NCBI GenBank assembly: GCA_035623985.1
Contig: DASPSJ010000022.1
Location: forward strand, 1 to 64,000
DNA length: 64,000 bases
Source of the DNA: DAHUYF01 sp035623985
GTDB taxonomy: Bacteria; Pseudomonadota; Alphaproteobacteria; ATCC43930; CGMCC-115725
Reading direction: 5' to 3'
A program made the translations under genes and the position numbers. The notes beneath the pieces were generated by a model that was not told where the DNA came from, did not search any database, and worked only from the letters and a program-made list of their open reading frames with translations. Of the stretch, positions 41,033-49,012 are shown piece by piece. How positions within the stretch are numbered: the stretch's first letter is position 1; each line of letters starts with the position of its first letter.

Positions 41033-41096
41033 GTCGCTGGCGGGCGACAGCGGTTGCTCTTGCAACCGCGAGAGCCCGCATGGTGCAGGCAAGTTT
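41033..41096 (-). repeat. Palindromic intergenic repeat, element 2, copy D
   Basis: On the minus strand it matches 20776-20836: CTTGC, TGCAC, TGCGGGCTCTCGCGGTTGCA and GCAACCGCTG. It lies between converging HerA and MFS genes and can form a hairpin (CGGTTGC TCT TGCAACCG). Confidence 0.7.
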
Positions 41097-41107
41097 CCTG
41101 CGGAAGC

Positions 41108-42253
41108 TTACCGCCAGAAGCGCGCGACGAGCCCCGCGATCAGCGCCAGCATCGCCGCCACCAAAGCGACCACGCCGGGCCAGCCCCAGCGCTCCCAGGC
41201 AAAGCCCGGCAGCACGCCGCCGACGCTGCCGCCGAGGTAATAGCAGGTGACGTAGAGCCCCACCGCCGAGGAGCGGCCCTCGCGCGCGGTGACGGCGACG
41301 AAGCCGGTTGCCACCGCCTGGCAGACGAAGCCGCTGCCGGCGCAAAGGGCGAGGCCCAGCACGATGGCCGGGAGCGACGGCAGCAAGGTGAGCGCCATGC
41401 CCGCCGCCCACAGCGCCACGAGGCCGATGACCAGGGGCCGGCGGCCGAAGCGGGCGACGCCGCTGCCGGTGAAGAGCGTCGTCACCACGCCGGTGAGATA
41501 GGTCATGAAGATCGCGCCGAGCCCGACCGGCGAGAGACCGTAAGGCGCCGCCGCCAGGTGGAAGCTCACATAGGTGAACGTGGCGATGAAGGTGAAGAGC
41601 ACGCCGAAGCCCACGGCATATGTCGCAAGCAGCAGCGGGTTGCGCAGGTGGCGCAGCGTCTGGCGGGCGGCGGCGGCAAGCCCGGCGCTGCGCTTGAAGC
41701 GCTGCTCGCGCGGCAGCAGCAGGCCGATGCCGAGTGCCGCGGCCAAGGTGAGCGCCGCCAGCACCAGGAAGGCGCCGCGCCAGCCGATAGGCGCCGCCAG
41801 CAGGCCCGGCAGGAAGCGGCCGACAAAGCCGCCGAAGCTGCTCGCCGAAAGATAGATGCCGGTTGCCGAGGTCGCCTCGGCGACCGGCAGCTCCTCGCCG
41901 ACATAGGCGATGGTGACGGCGAAGATCGGCGGCAGCAGCAGCCCTTGGACGAAGCGCCACAGCACCAGCCCGTCGAGCCCTTGCGACAGCGCCGCCAGCA
42001 CGGTCGGCACCGTCAGCGCCGCCATCGCCGTCACGATGACGCGCTTCCTGCCCAGCACGTCGGCGACCGTGCCGGTAAAGGGCGCGATGAGGGCGATGGC
42101 AAGGGTGGTGGCGCTGACGGTGAGGCTCACGTCGCGGGCGCTGGCGCCCAGCTCGCGCGCCAGCAGCGGCAGCAGCGCCTGCGGCGAATAGAGGTTGATG
42201 AAAGTGATGAACCCCGCCAGCGCCACGGCGACGCGCCGCCGGTCGAGGCTCAT
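41108..42253 (-). CDS. MFS transporter (drug efflux type)
   Basis: The 381-residue protein has 12 hydrophobic segments. The N-terminal GFITFINLYSPQALLPLLARELG and motif A-like GTVADVLGRKRVIV after helix 2 resemble the DHA1/YnfM-like group of exporters. ARFGRRPLVIG repeats the motif in the second half. Substrate unknown. Upstream, on the same strand, lie a 25-codon ORF with a near-perfect Shine-Dalgarno and a terminator hairpin 43 bp before the start codon. I infer leader-controlled expression. Confidence 0.88.
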   Translation of the reverse strand: MSLDRRRVAVALAGFITFINLYSPQALLPLLARELGASARDVSLTVSATTLAIALIAPFTGTVADVLGRKRVIVTAMAALTVPTVLAALSQGLDGLVLWRFVQGLLLPPIFAVTIAYVGEELPVAEATSATGIYLSASSFGGFVGRFLPGLLAAPIGWRGAFLVLAALTLAAALGIGLLLPREQRFKRSAGLAAAARQTLRHLRNPLLLATYAVGFGVLFTFIATFTYVSFHLAAAPYGLSPVGLGAIFMTYLTGVVTTLFTGSGVARFGRRPLVIGLVALWAAGMALTLLPSLPAIVLGLALCAGSGFVCQAVATGFVAVTAREGRSSAVGLYVTCYYLGGSVGGVLPGFAWERWGWPGVVALVAAMLALIAGLVARFWR

Positions 42254-42295
42254 GGCAGGGACTGGCGCATCGCACGCAATCTCCCCCGGAGACAG

Positions 42296-42319
42296 AAGGG
42301 CCGCCCGGAGGCGGCCCTT
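42296..42319 (-). terminator. Intrinsic terminator / attenuator before the MFS gene
   Basis: On the minus strand AAGGGCCGCC pairs with GGCGGCCCTT around the tetraloop TCCG, and CTGT follows. The 10-bp stem with a UUCU-type tail is a credible terminator. It lies between the 25-codon ORF and the MFS start. Confidence 0.65.
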
Positions 42320-42361
42320 CCACTGTCAGACACGGCCAATCAGTGACCGCGACGCATCGCG

Positions 42362-42439
42362 TCAGGCGACGGAGATCCCTGTATCGGCAGCGATCCCGGG
42401 CACGATCTTGATCGACCGCAGTCTTTGACAATGAGACAC
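42362..42439 (-). CDS. 25-residue leader peptide ORF with ideal ribosome site
   Basis: It runs from GTG (42437-42439) to TGA (42362-42364). The peptide reads MSHCQRLRSIKI, then VPGIAADTGISVA. The ribosome site AAAGGAGGTGATCC (42441-42454) is complementary to the whole anti-Shine-Dalgarno end of 16S rRNA, at 7-base spacing. A terminator hairpin follows 43 bp after the stop, and then the MFS gene. I infer a leader peptide whose translation controls the transporter, or a very small independent gene. No known leader family is recognised. Confidence 0.5.
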   Translation of the reverse strand: MSHCQRLRSIKIVPGIAADTGISVA

Positions 42440-42440
42440 G

Positions 42441-42454
42441 GGATCACCTCCTTT
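42441..42454 (-). promoter_or_regulatory. Perfect extended Shine-Dalgarno
   Basis: The minus strand reads AAAGGAGGTGATCC, pairing with the 3' end of 16S rRNA over its entire anti-SD stretch. It is the strongest ribosome binding site noticed in the window and fixes the GTG at 42439 as the start. Confidence 0.65.
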
Positions 42455-42623
42455 CTGTGGTTATGGCAACGCAACAAACCTAATTGTCGCCGAGGAAGGT
42501 GGCAAGGCCCGCCTTGCTGGGGATTTTGGCATTCGGCAATGGATCAGCACGGAACACGTTGACCGCTATCTTAACGAGTTCATTCTGTGGAACGCTCTAT
42601 GTTAAATGGAGAAAGGAAGGTAC

Positions 42624-42707
42624 GTGAGCGCTTTCCTCGATCATGTGAGGGACCGCCTCATCGACAAGGCATTGATCGGCGAACGACGGTCAGATATGGC
42701 TATGTGA
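42624..42707 (+). CDS. Possible 27-residue ORF
   Basis: GTG at 42624, with AAGGAAGG 5-6 bases upstream, opens a short frame (MSAFLDHVRDRLIDKALIGE, then RRSDMAM) to the TGA at 42705-42707. It overlaps the converging 121-residue gene by 18 bp. The region is lower in GC than its neighbours. It could be the broken start of a longer gene. Low confidence. Confidence 0.25.
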   Translation: MSAFLDHVRDRLIDKALIGERRSDMAM

Positions 42708-43055
42708 TGGCGAGAAGCTCTCTTGCAGAAATGCTTCTCTTGCACCCATGAATAGATCGCCCGCGACATCGCGGATAAATCCCAAATCATTGTCCAAAAG
42801 GATTGCGTCTTCTCTGGAAAGATTCTGTCCATCTAGCTTTTGTGCAATGGACGTCGACAGCCGGTTCAATGCCTCAATCGCAATAACCGCGACCGGCATC
42901 GGCAGATCATCGAGCGCCTGATTGACTAACCCGGGAGTACGGGCCGGCGGATGTTCATCGGCCCAGGAGTGCCAAACCTGGCGGTACTCCGGGCGATCAA
43001 GCATCGCGACCCCAGCCTCAATTAGGCGCCGGGCTTTCGGCGACAAGCTTCGCAT
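42690..43055 (-). CDS. Putative immunity/antitoxin partner of the Tse2-like toxin
   Basis: The 121-residue protein is predicted all helical (SPKARRLIEAGVAMLDRPEYRQVWHSWADEH, LDDLPMPVAVIAIEALNRLSTSIAQKL, EDAILLDNDLGFIRDVAGDLFMGAREAFL). No known domain recognised. It follows the Tse2-like gene by 30 bp on the same strand. The pair sits in a stretch of lower GC between two transporter loci. Immunity or antitoxin function is inferred only from position, size and composition. Confidence 0.6.
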   Translation of the reverse strand: MRSLSPKARRLIEAGVAMLDRPEYRQVWHSWADEHPPARTPGLVNQALDDLPMPVAVIAIEALNRLSTSIAQKLDGQNLSREDAILLDNDLGFIRDVAGDLFMGAREAFLQESFSPSHSHI

Positions 43056-43085
43056 GCAAATACCCTACCACAGCCCATGTTAACG

Positions 43086-43415
43086 TTATACAAATGTTCC
43101 ATTCATCCCGGCCAGCGCCGCCACATAGTCGAAAAGAGGCATGTCGTGGGCCGGCTCCCAAACCCAATGGTTTCCGTGATCATTATAAACAACGAGCGCA
43201 TCAGGGTAGTTCGTCCCAGCAGGAATTCTCCACCAGCGACCAGCGCGCCTCAGTCGGTAAGCCACGCTTCGCGTAGAGGCTCCGCCCGTGGCCATCTGGA
43301 CCCAGTCTACGCCATTTTTCTGATATATTATCACGTCGATACCAGGCCTGATCAGTTCAAGACCTGGCCCCATTGCGTCTCCAATGCGATAGAGATCGAT
43401 CGGCAGAACCCCCAT
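43086..43415 (-). CDS. Tse2-like toxin (ADP-ribosyltransferase-fold family)
   Basis: The 109-residue protein starts at the ATG at 43413-43415; the upstream frame is closed by TAA two codons earlier. Features recalling the Tse2 toxin group: LYR near the start, RPGIDVIIYQKNGVDWVQMATGGASTRS, RRAGRWWRIPAGTNYPDALVVYND and HWVWEPAHDMPLFDYVAALAG. In Tse2 the corresponding parts are LYR, a GGTS-type motif, IPDGT...P and HYTI.PAKPM. Tse2 is cytotoxic in the bacterial cytoplasm. No secretion genes are near, so this may be a chromosomal toxin-antitoxin pair with the downstream gene. Confidence 0.6.
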   Translation of the reverse strand: MGVLPIDLYRIGDAMGPGLELIRPGIDVIIYQKNGVDWVQMATGGASTRSVAYRLRRAGRWWRIPAGTNYPDALVVYNDHGNHWVWEPAHDMPLFDYVAALAGMNGTFV

Positions 43416-43557
43416 TACTTATCAGACCACGCCGATAATCCTGAGACAACGCCCGACGCAGCCGACTCTAATAGCTGAGGATGTCATTTCCCCCGCGCCC
43501 TCCGCTTTTCGCGCCGCAGCAAAAACCGCTTGCCAGCCCGTGCGGGGCGGCTTAGCG

Positions 43558-43575
43558 TGACTGACTGGTCAGTCA
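43558..43575. promoter_or_regulatory. TetR operator of the RND efflux operon
   Basis: TGACTGAC-TG-GTCAGTCA is a perfect 8-bp dyad, 18 bp upstream of the regulator start at 43594, with TAATAT just downstream as a possible -10. This type of site is known from TetR regulators that control RND pumps. Confidence 0.75.
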
Positions 43576-43593
43576 GTAATATGAGAGCAAGGC

Positions 43594-44241
43594 ATGGAAG
43601 GCGCGGCGAGCCTGGCACCGCCGGGGTCGCGCCGGCGGCGCAAGGCGGCGCGGCCGGCGGAGCTGCTCGAGGCGGCAATCGAAGTCTTCGCCGAGAAGGG
43701 TTTTGCCGCCGCCAGGCTCGAGGAAGTGGCGCGCCGGGCCGGGGTCAGCAAAGGCACCGCCTATCTCTATTTCCCGACCAAGGAGGCGCTGTTCAAAGCG
43801 GCGATCCGCGAGGTCGTGGTCACCCGCCTTGCCATGGGCGAGCGCGAGGTCGAGGACTGGCAAGGCTCGAACGCGGCGCTGCTCCGGCGCATGCTGGAGC
43901 AGTGGGGGCAGCTCGTCCGCTCGCGCCAGGGCAGCCTCCTGAAGCTCATCGTCGCCGAGGCGCGCAACTTCCCCGACCTCGCCGCCTGGTATCACGCCGA
44001 AGTCGGCGCGCGCGGCCATCGCCTGCTGACCGCGGTGCTGGAGCGCGGCATCGCCCAGGGCGAGTTCCGCGGCGGCGACGTCGAGGCGATGGCGCAGGTG
44101 GTCGCCTGCCCCCTGGCGTTCCGCGCCATCTGGTCGAACTCGGTCGGCTGCTACGAGACGCCGCCGCTGTCGGATGAGCGCTTCTACGACAGCTATCTCA
44201 CCCTGATGCTGGCGGGCCTGCGCCCGGAGAGAAAGGAATGA
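43594..44241 (+). CDS. TetR-family regulator of the RND efflux operon
   Basis: The 215-residue protein has an HTH at about residues 22-67: AELLEAAIEVFAEKGFAAARLEEVARRAGVSKGTAYLYFPTKEALFKAAI. The C-terminal domain (AWYHAEVGARGHRLLTAVLERGIAQGEF) resembles the subgroup linked to efflux pumps. It is the first gene of an operon with the RND adaptor (4-bp overlap at 44238-44241) and permease, and it presumably represses all three by binding the palindrome at 43558-43575. Confidence 0.92.
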   Translation: MEGAASLAPPGSRRRRKAARPAELLEAAIEVFAEKGFAAARLEEVARRAGVSKGTAYLYFPTKEALFKAAIREVVVTRLAMGEREVEDWQGSNAALLRRMLEQWGQLVRSRQGSLLKLIVAEARNFPDLAAWYHAEVGARGHRLLTAVLERGIAQGEFRGGDVEAMAQVVACPLAFRAIWSNSVGCYETPPLSDERFYDSYLTLMLAGLRPERKE

Positions 44242-45443
44242 CGCCGATGGACAGCTCCGGCCGCGCCGGGCCTGGCGATGTCGCCCTCCCTCCGGTCCCG
44301 CCCGCAAGCCGCAGGAAAGCGCTATGGGTCGGCGGCATGGCGCTGCTGATGGCGCTGCTGCTGGGCCTGCTCTACGCCTTCAACAGTTTCCGCTCCCATG
44401 CCATCGCCGATTTCTTCGCGCATAGCCGGCCGCCGCCGGCGATCGTGGCGATGACCGTGGCCGAGCGCCAGTCGGTGCCGCATTACCTCGGCGGCATCGG
44501 CAGCATCGCCGCGGTGCATCAAGTCACCATCGCCTCGCAAGTGGGCGGCGCGGTGACGCAGATCCTGTTCACCGCCGGCCAGGACGCGGCGGCGGGCCAG
44601 CCGCTGGTGCAGCTCGATGACGGGCCGGAGCAGGGCGATCTCAAGAATTTCGAGGCGCAGCAGCGTTACGACGCGCTCACCTTGAAGCGCAACCAGGAGC
44701 TGGCGACGAAGCAGGCGGTGGCGCAATCGACGGTCGATCAGAGCCAGTCGCTGCTCGACCAGGCCAATGCCGGCATCGCCAAGACCAAGGCGCTCATCGC
44801 CCAGAAATTGATTCGCGCGCCCTTTGCCGGCAGGCTCGGCGTGCGGCTGGTCGAGGTCGGGCAATATGTGGCGCCGGGCACGGCGATGGTGAGCCTCACC
44901 GACCTCTCGCGGCTCTACATCAATTTCACCTTGCCGGAGCAGACCGCCGCCTCGCTCACCGCGGGGCAGGAGGTGGAGATCGGCGTCGACGCCTATCCCG
45001 AGCAGCGCTTCAAGGCGAAGATCAACGCCATCGAGCCGCAGGTCACCGCCGACACCCGCACCATCAAGCTGCAAGCGGTGATGGACAATCCCGAGGGCAA
45101 GCTGCTGCCGGGCATGTTCGCCAATGTGCGCGTCCTGCTGCCGGCGCGGCCCGACGTGATCACCGTGCCGGAGACGGCGGTCGAGAACACGCTTTACGGC
45201 GACAGCGTCTATGTCGTCGAGCCCGAAGGCAGCGACGACAAGGGCCAGCCGCTGCTCAAGGCCAAGCGCGTGCCGGTGACCACCGGCGAGCATGTCGGCG
45301 GCCGCGTCGCCATTTTGAGCGGCGTCAAGGCCGGCGACCGCGTCGTGGCGCTGGGCCAGAACAAGGTGCTGTTCGACGGCGCCGCGGTCGCGCCCAGCGG
45401 CAACGAGGGCCTGGCGCTCCCCGCCAAGATCCCGACCAACTGA
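44238..45443 (+). CDS. RND efflux periplasmic adaptor (membrane fusion protein)
   Basis: The 401-residue protein has an N-terminal membrane anchor (ALWVGGMALLMALLLGLLYAF, about residues 28-48) after a Pro-rich cytoplasmic stretch. The lipoyl halves are VTIASQVGGAVTQILFTAGQDAAAGQPLVQLDD and IRAPFAGRLGVRLVEVGQYVAPGTAMVSL, separated by a helical hairpin. The beta-barrel and membrane-proximal domains end at KVLFDGAAV. It links the inner-membrane pump to an outer-membrane channel. No channel gene follows in this operon, so a channel encoded elsewhere must be used. Confidence 0.93.
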   Translation: MTPMDSSGRAGPGDVALPPVPPASRRKALWVGGMALLMALLLGLLYAFNSFRSHAIADFFAHSRPPPAIVAMTVAERQSVPHYLGGIGSIAAVHQVTIASQVGGAVTQILFTAGQDAAAGQPLVQLDDGPEQGDLKNFEAQQRYDALTLKRNQELATKQAVAQSTVDQSQSLLDQANAGIAKTKALIAQKLIRAPFAGRLGVRLVEVGQYVAPGTAMVSLTDLSRLYINFTLPEQTAASLTAGQEVEIGVDAYPEQRFKAKINAIEPQVTADTRTIKLQAVMDNPEGKLLPGMFANVRVLLPARPDVITVPETAVENTLYGDSVYVVEPEGSDDKGQPLLKAKRVPVTTGEHVGGRVAILSGVKAGDRVVALGQNKVLFDGAAVAPSGNEGLALPAKIPTN

Positions 45444-45463
45444 AGAGCCGGGGGCCGCTCGCC

Positions 45464-48400
45464 ATGGGTTTCACCGATCTCTTCATCCGCCGTCCGGTGC
45501 TCGCGGCGGTGGTCAGCCTGCTGATCCTGCTGATCGGCGCGGTGGCGGGCTTCAGCCTGCCGATCCGGCAATATCCCAAGCTCGAGAACACGGTGATCAC
45601 CATCACCACGCTCTATCCCGGCGCCGCGCCCGAGCTGATCCAGGGCTTCATCACCACGCCCATCGAGCAGGCGGTCGCCACCGCCGAAGGGCTCGACTAC
45701 GTCACCTCGAACTCGATCCAGGGGGTGAGCACCATTCAGGCCTATGTCCGGCTCAACTACGATCCGAGCAAGGCGATGACCGACGTCATGGCCAAGGTGC
45801 AGCAGGTCAAGTTCCTGATCCCGCCCGAGGCGCAGGACCCGGTGATCATCAAGCAGACGGGCCAGACCGTCGACATCATGTATATCGGCTTCTCCAGCGC
45901 CACCGTCTCCAACGCGGCGATCGCCGATTATCTCGCGCGCGTCGTCCAGCCGCTGATGGCGACGATCGACGGCGTGGCGCAGGCGGAGATCCTGGGCGGG
46001 CAGAGCTTCGCCATGCGCATCTGGCTCGACCCCTTGCGCATGGCGGCGCGCGGCATCTCGGCCGACGACGTGGCGCTGGCGATCCGCGCCAACAACTTCC
46101 AGGCGGCGCCGGGCCAGCGCAAAGGCTATTTCACCGTCACCGACGTCATCGCCGATACCGGCCTTACCGGCGCCGACCAGTTCAAGGAGATGGTGGTGAA
46201 GGCGCGCAACGGCGCGCTCATCCGCCTGAAGGACATCGCCACCGTCGAGCTCGGGCCGCAGAACACCAATACCGCCGTGTCGATGAACGGCGACCACGCC
46301 GTCTTCCTCGGCATCCAGGTGACCCCCACCGGCAACCCGCTGAGCGTGGTCAAGGACATCCGCGCCATGCAGGGCGAGATCGAGCGCACGCTGCCGCCCG
46401 GCGTCGGCATGAAGATCGCCTATGACGGCACCGTCTTCATCCAATCCTCGATCGACGAGGTGGTGCGCACGCTGGTCGAGGCGGCGGTCATCGTCATCAT
46501 CGTCATCTTCCTCTTCCTGGGCTCGCTGCGCTCGGTGGTCATCCCCATCGTCACCATTCCGCTGTCGCTGGTCGGCATCCTGTCGGTGATGCTGGCGCTT
46601 GGCTTCAGCCTCAACCTGCTGACCTTGCTTGCCATGGTGCTGGCCATCGGCCTCGTCGTCGACGACGCCATCGTCGTCGTCGAGAACGTCCACCGCCACA
46701 TGGAGGAAGGCAGGACGCCGCTCCAGTCGGCGCTGATCGGCGCGCGCGAGATCGTCGGCCCGATCATCGCCATGACCATCACGCTCGCCGCGGTCTACGC
46801 GCCGATCGGCCTCCTGGGCGGCATCACCGGCGCGCTTTTCCGCGAATTCGCCTTCTCGCTGGCGGGCTCGGTCATCGTCTCCGGCGTGATCGCGCTGACG
46901 CTCTCGCCGATGATGTGCGCGAGCCTGCTCAAGCGCGAGGCGCTGCAAGGCGGTTTTTCCGGCGTGATCGAGCGCGGCTTTGCCGCGATCGCCGAGCGCT
47001 ACGCCCGGCTGCTGGCGAAGGCGCTCGCCTTTCGCCCGGTGGTCTACGTCTTCGCCCTCGCCATCCTGGCGGCGATCGCCTTCCTCTTCCTCAACACCAA
47101 GGCCGAGCTCGCGCCGGAGGAGGATCAGGGCGTGCTGCTCGGCCTCTCCAAGGCGCCGCAATACGCCAATCTCGACTACATGGAAGCCTACAGCCAGCAG
47201 CTCAACGCCGCCTACGCCTTCTTCCCCGAGACCGACCGCACCTTCATCATCAGCGGCACGCAAGGCCCGCAGCAGGGCTTCTCCGGCTTCGTGCTCGAGC
47301 CTTGGAACCAGCGCGGCCGCTCGACCCTGACGCTGAAGCCGCTGGTGCAGCAGGCGGTGAGCCGGATCGACGGCATCAACACCTTCATCTTCTCGCCCTC
47401 GCCGCTGCCGACCTCGGTGCAGGGCCTGCCCTTCCAGATGGTGATCGACGCGCCCGCCGATTACGAGACGATCTACAACGCCATGGAGAAGCTGAAGCAG
47501 GCGGCGCGCCAGAGCGGGCTCTTCATCGTCACCGACAGCGACCTGCGCTTCGACAACCCGGTGATCCACGTCCACATCGACCGCTCCAAGGCCAACGATC
47601 TCGGCGTCACCATGCAGGGCGTCGCCGACACGCTGGCGGTGCTGGTGGGCGAGAACTTCATCAACCGCTTCGACCTCTCCGGCCGCAGCTATTACGTCAT
47701 TCCGCAAGTGCCGCGCGCCGACCGGCTCACCCCCGCGAGCCTCGCCAACTACTACGTCACCACCGCCAGCGGCCAGCAGATCCCGCTCTCCACCGTGGTC
47801 TCGCTCGACGAGGGCACCGAGCCCAACGCCCTCACCCAGTACAACCAGCTCAACTCGGCGACCTTCCAGGCGGTGCTGGTGCCGGGCGTCACCATGGGAC
47901 AGGCGGTGGATTTCTTCGAGCAGGCGGCGAAATCGCTGCCCCAGGGTTTCAGCCACGACTATTTCGGCGACGCCCGGCAATACACCCGCGAGGGCAACAA
48001 GCTCACCTACACCTTCGTCTTCGCGCTGATGATCATCTATCTCGTGCTGGCGGCGCAGTTCGAGAGCCTGCGCGATCCCGTGGTCATCCTGGTGAGCGTG
48101 CCGATGTCGGTGTTCGGCGCGCTGCTGCCGCTGTTCTTCTGGGTGGCGAGCCTCAACATCTACACCCAGATCGGCCTCGTCACGCTGATCGGGCTCATCA
48201 GCAAGCACGGCATCCTCATGGTGTCGTTTGCCAACGAGCTGCAGCGCCAGGAATCGCTGGGCCGCGTCGAGGCCATCGCGCGCGCCGCCCGCGTGCGGCT
48301 GCGGCCGATCCTGATGACCACGGCGGCGATGGTGGTGGGGCTGTTGCCGCTGCTCGTCGCCACCGGCGCCGGCGCCGCGAGCCGCTTCTCCATCGGCCTC

Positions 48401-48535
48401 GTCGTGGTGTCGGGCATGTCGATCGGCACGCTCTTCACGCTCTTCGTGCTGCCGGCGGTCTATTGCGTGCTGGGCAGCGACCACCGCCCGGCCGTCTCCG
48501 CGGCGCGCGAGGCGGAGATCGCGGCGGTGAGTTAG
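45464..48535 (+). CDS. RND family multidrug efflux permease
   Basis: At 1023 residues it has the full length of HAE1-type pumps. It starts MGFTDLFIRRPVLAAVVSLLILLIGAVAGFSLPIRQYP (TM1), followed by the porter domain, then TM2-6 with GLVVDDAIVVVENVHRHMEEG, which contains the proton-relay Asp pair. The second half repeats this with GLISKHGILMVSFANELQ and ARVRLRPILMTTAAMVVGLLPL. It exports hydrophobic drugs or metabolites using the proton gradient. It lies 20 bp after the adaptor gene. The N-terminal type (FTDLFIRRPVLA) is closest to MexW/MdtB-like pumps. Confidence 0.95.
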   Translation: MGFTDLFIRRPVLAAVVSLLILLIGAVAGFSLPIRQYPKLENTVITITTLYPGAAPELIQGFITTPIEQAVATAEGLDYVTSNSIQGVSTIQAYVRLNYDPSKAMTDVMAKVQQVKFLIPPEAQDPVIIKQTGQTVDIMYIGFSSATVSNAAIADYLARVVQPLMATIDGVAQAEILGGQSFAMRIWLDPLRMAARGISADDVALAIRANNFQAAPGQRKGYFTVTDVIADTGLTGADQFKEMVVKARNGALIRLKDIATVELGPQNTNTAVSMNGDHAVFLGIQVTPTGNPLSVVKDIRAMQGEIERTLPPGVGMKIAYDGTVFIQSSIDEVVRTLVEAAVIVIIVIFLFLGSLRSVVIPIVTIPLSLVGILSVMLALGFSLNLLTLLAMVLAIGLVVDDAIVVVENVHRHMEEGRTPLQSALIGAREIVGPIIAMTITLAAVYAPIGLLGGITGALFREFAFSLAGSVIVSGVIALTLSPMMCASLLKREALQGGFSGVIERGFAAIAERYARLLAKALAFRPVVYVFALAILAAIAFLFLNTKAELAPEEDQGVLLGLSKAPQYANLDYMEAYSQQLNAAYAFFPETDRTFIISGTQGPQQGFSGFVLEPWNQRGRSTLTLKPLVQQAVSRIDGINTFIFSPSPLPTSVQGLPFQMVIDAPADYETIYNAMEKLKQAARQSGLFIVTDSDLRFDNPVIHVHIDRSKANDLGVTMQGVADTLAVLVGENFINRFDLSGRSYYVIPQVPRADRLTPASLANYYVTTASGQQIPLSTVVSLDEGTEPNALTQYNQLNSATFQAVLVPGVTMGQAVDFFEQAAKSLPQGFSHDYFGDARQYTREGNKLTYTFVFALMIIYLVLAAQFESLRDPVVILVSVPMSVFGALLPLFFWVASLNIYTQIGLVTLIGLISKHGILMVSFANELQRQESLGRVEAIARAARVRLRPILMTTAAMVVGLLPLLVATGAGAASRFSIGLVVVSGMSIGTLFTLFVLPAVYCVLGSDHRPAVSAAREAEIAAVS

Positions 48536-48550
48536 CCCACTTAAATCGGG

Positions 48551-49012
48551 CTAACTCTCTATGATCACGACGCCGGACGTGCCGTCGTAGCTCATCTTCC
48601 AGTGCATCAGGAATTCCCTGCCCAGCACCGCGACGACGTCCAGCGGCGCGAGGTCCAGGCCGCCGAAAGGGCCGATGAGCGTAACGGCGAGAGCCGGTAC
48701 GTGGACCTGCGCCATGTAGGTCGTGACCGTCTGGCGCCCTCCGAGAGCAGTCGCCACGGCCTCCTTGTCGATCTCGGGAAGCCCCAGCCTCCGAGCCACT
48801 GAGGAATCGATGTAGGAGCACGTCGATCCCGTGTCGACCAGGGCTTGCGCCTGCCGCAGGGCAAGTCGCGGAACTATTTCCGGAACCGTCGAATCGTAAT
48901 TTCGGTCGAGGCCTATATCGATCCGAAGGGTCGGCCCGCACAGGATCAGCAGATCCCGCTTGTCGGTCGTCGGATATCGACCCGGCGGATAAGTGAGTTC
49001 AGCTCGCGCCAT
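48551..49012 (-). CDS. Retropepsin-like aspartic protease
   Basis: The 153-residue protein has the aspartic protease motif ALVDTGSTCSYID, with catalytic Asp60, and the later hydrophobic-hydrophobic-Gly VVAVLGREFL. One DTG motif and the length fit a homodimeric retropepsin-like enzyme. No signal peptide, so it is probably cytoplasmic. It overlaps the preceding 82-residue gene by 14 bp and converges with the RND permease gene 15 bp away. Its substrate is unknown. Confidence 0.82.
   Translation of the reverse strand: MARAELTYPPGRYPTTDKRDLLILCGPTLRIDIGLDRNYDSTVPEIVPRLALRQAQALVDTGSTCSYIDSSVARRLGLPEIDKEAVATALGGRQTVTTYMAQVHVPALAVTLIGPFGGLDLAPLDVVAVLGREFLMHWKMSYDGTSGVVIIES

Noticed and set aside
42441..42456. 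Sequence identical to the end of 16S rRNA (GGATCACCTCCTTTCT)
   Set aside because: The bases before it do not match the conserved 16S 3' region, so it is not an rRNA remnant. It is the complement of a very strong Shine-Dalgarno on the minus strand.
43569..44307. Minus-strand frame across the TetR and adaptor start
   Set aside because: It is antisense to a TetR gene with a clear HTH, ribosome context and operator.
45209..48484. A 1091-codon open frame on the minus strand opposite the RND permease gene
   Set aside because: It is a shadow of a clear RND permease on the plus strand. The translation is Arg/His/Asp-rich low-complexity with no domain, typical of antisense frames in GC-rich genes.
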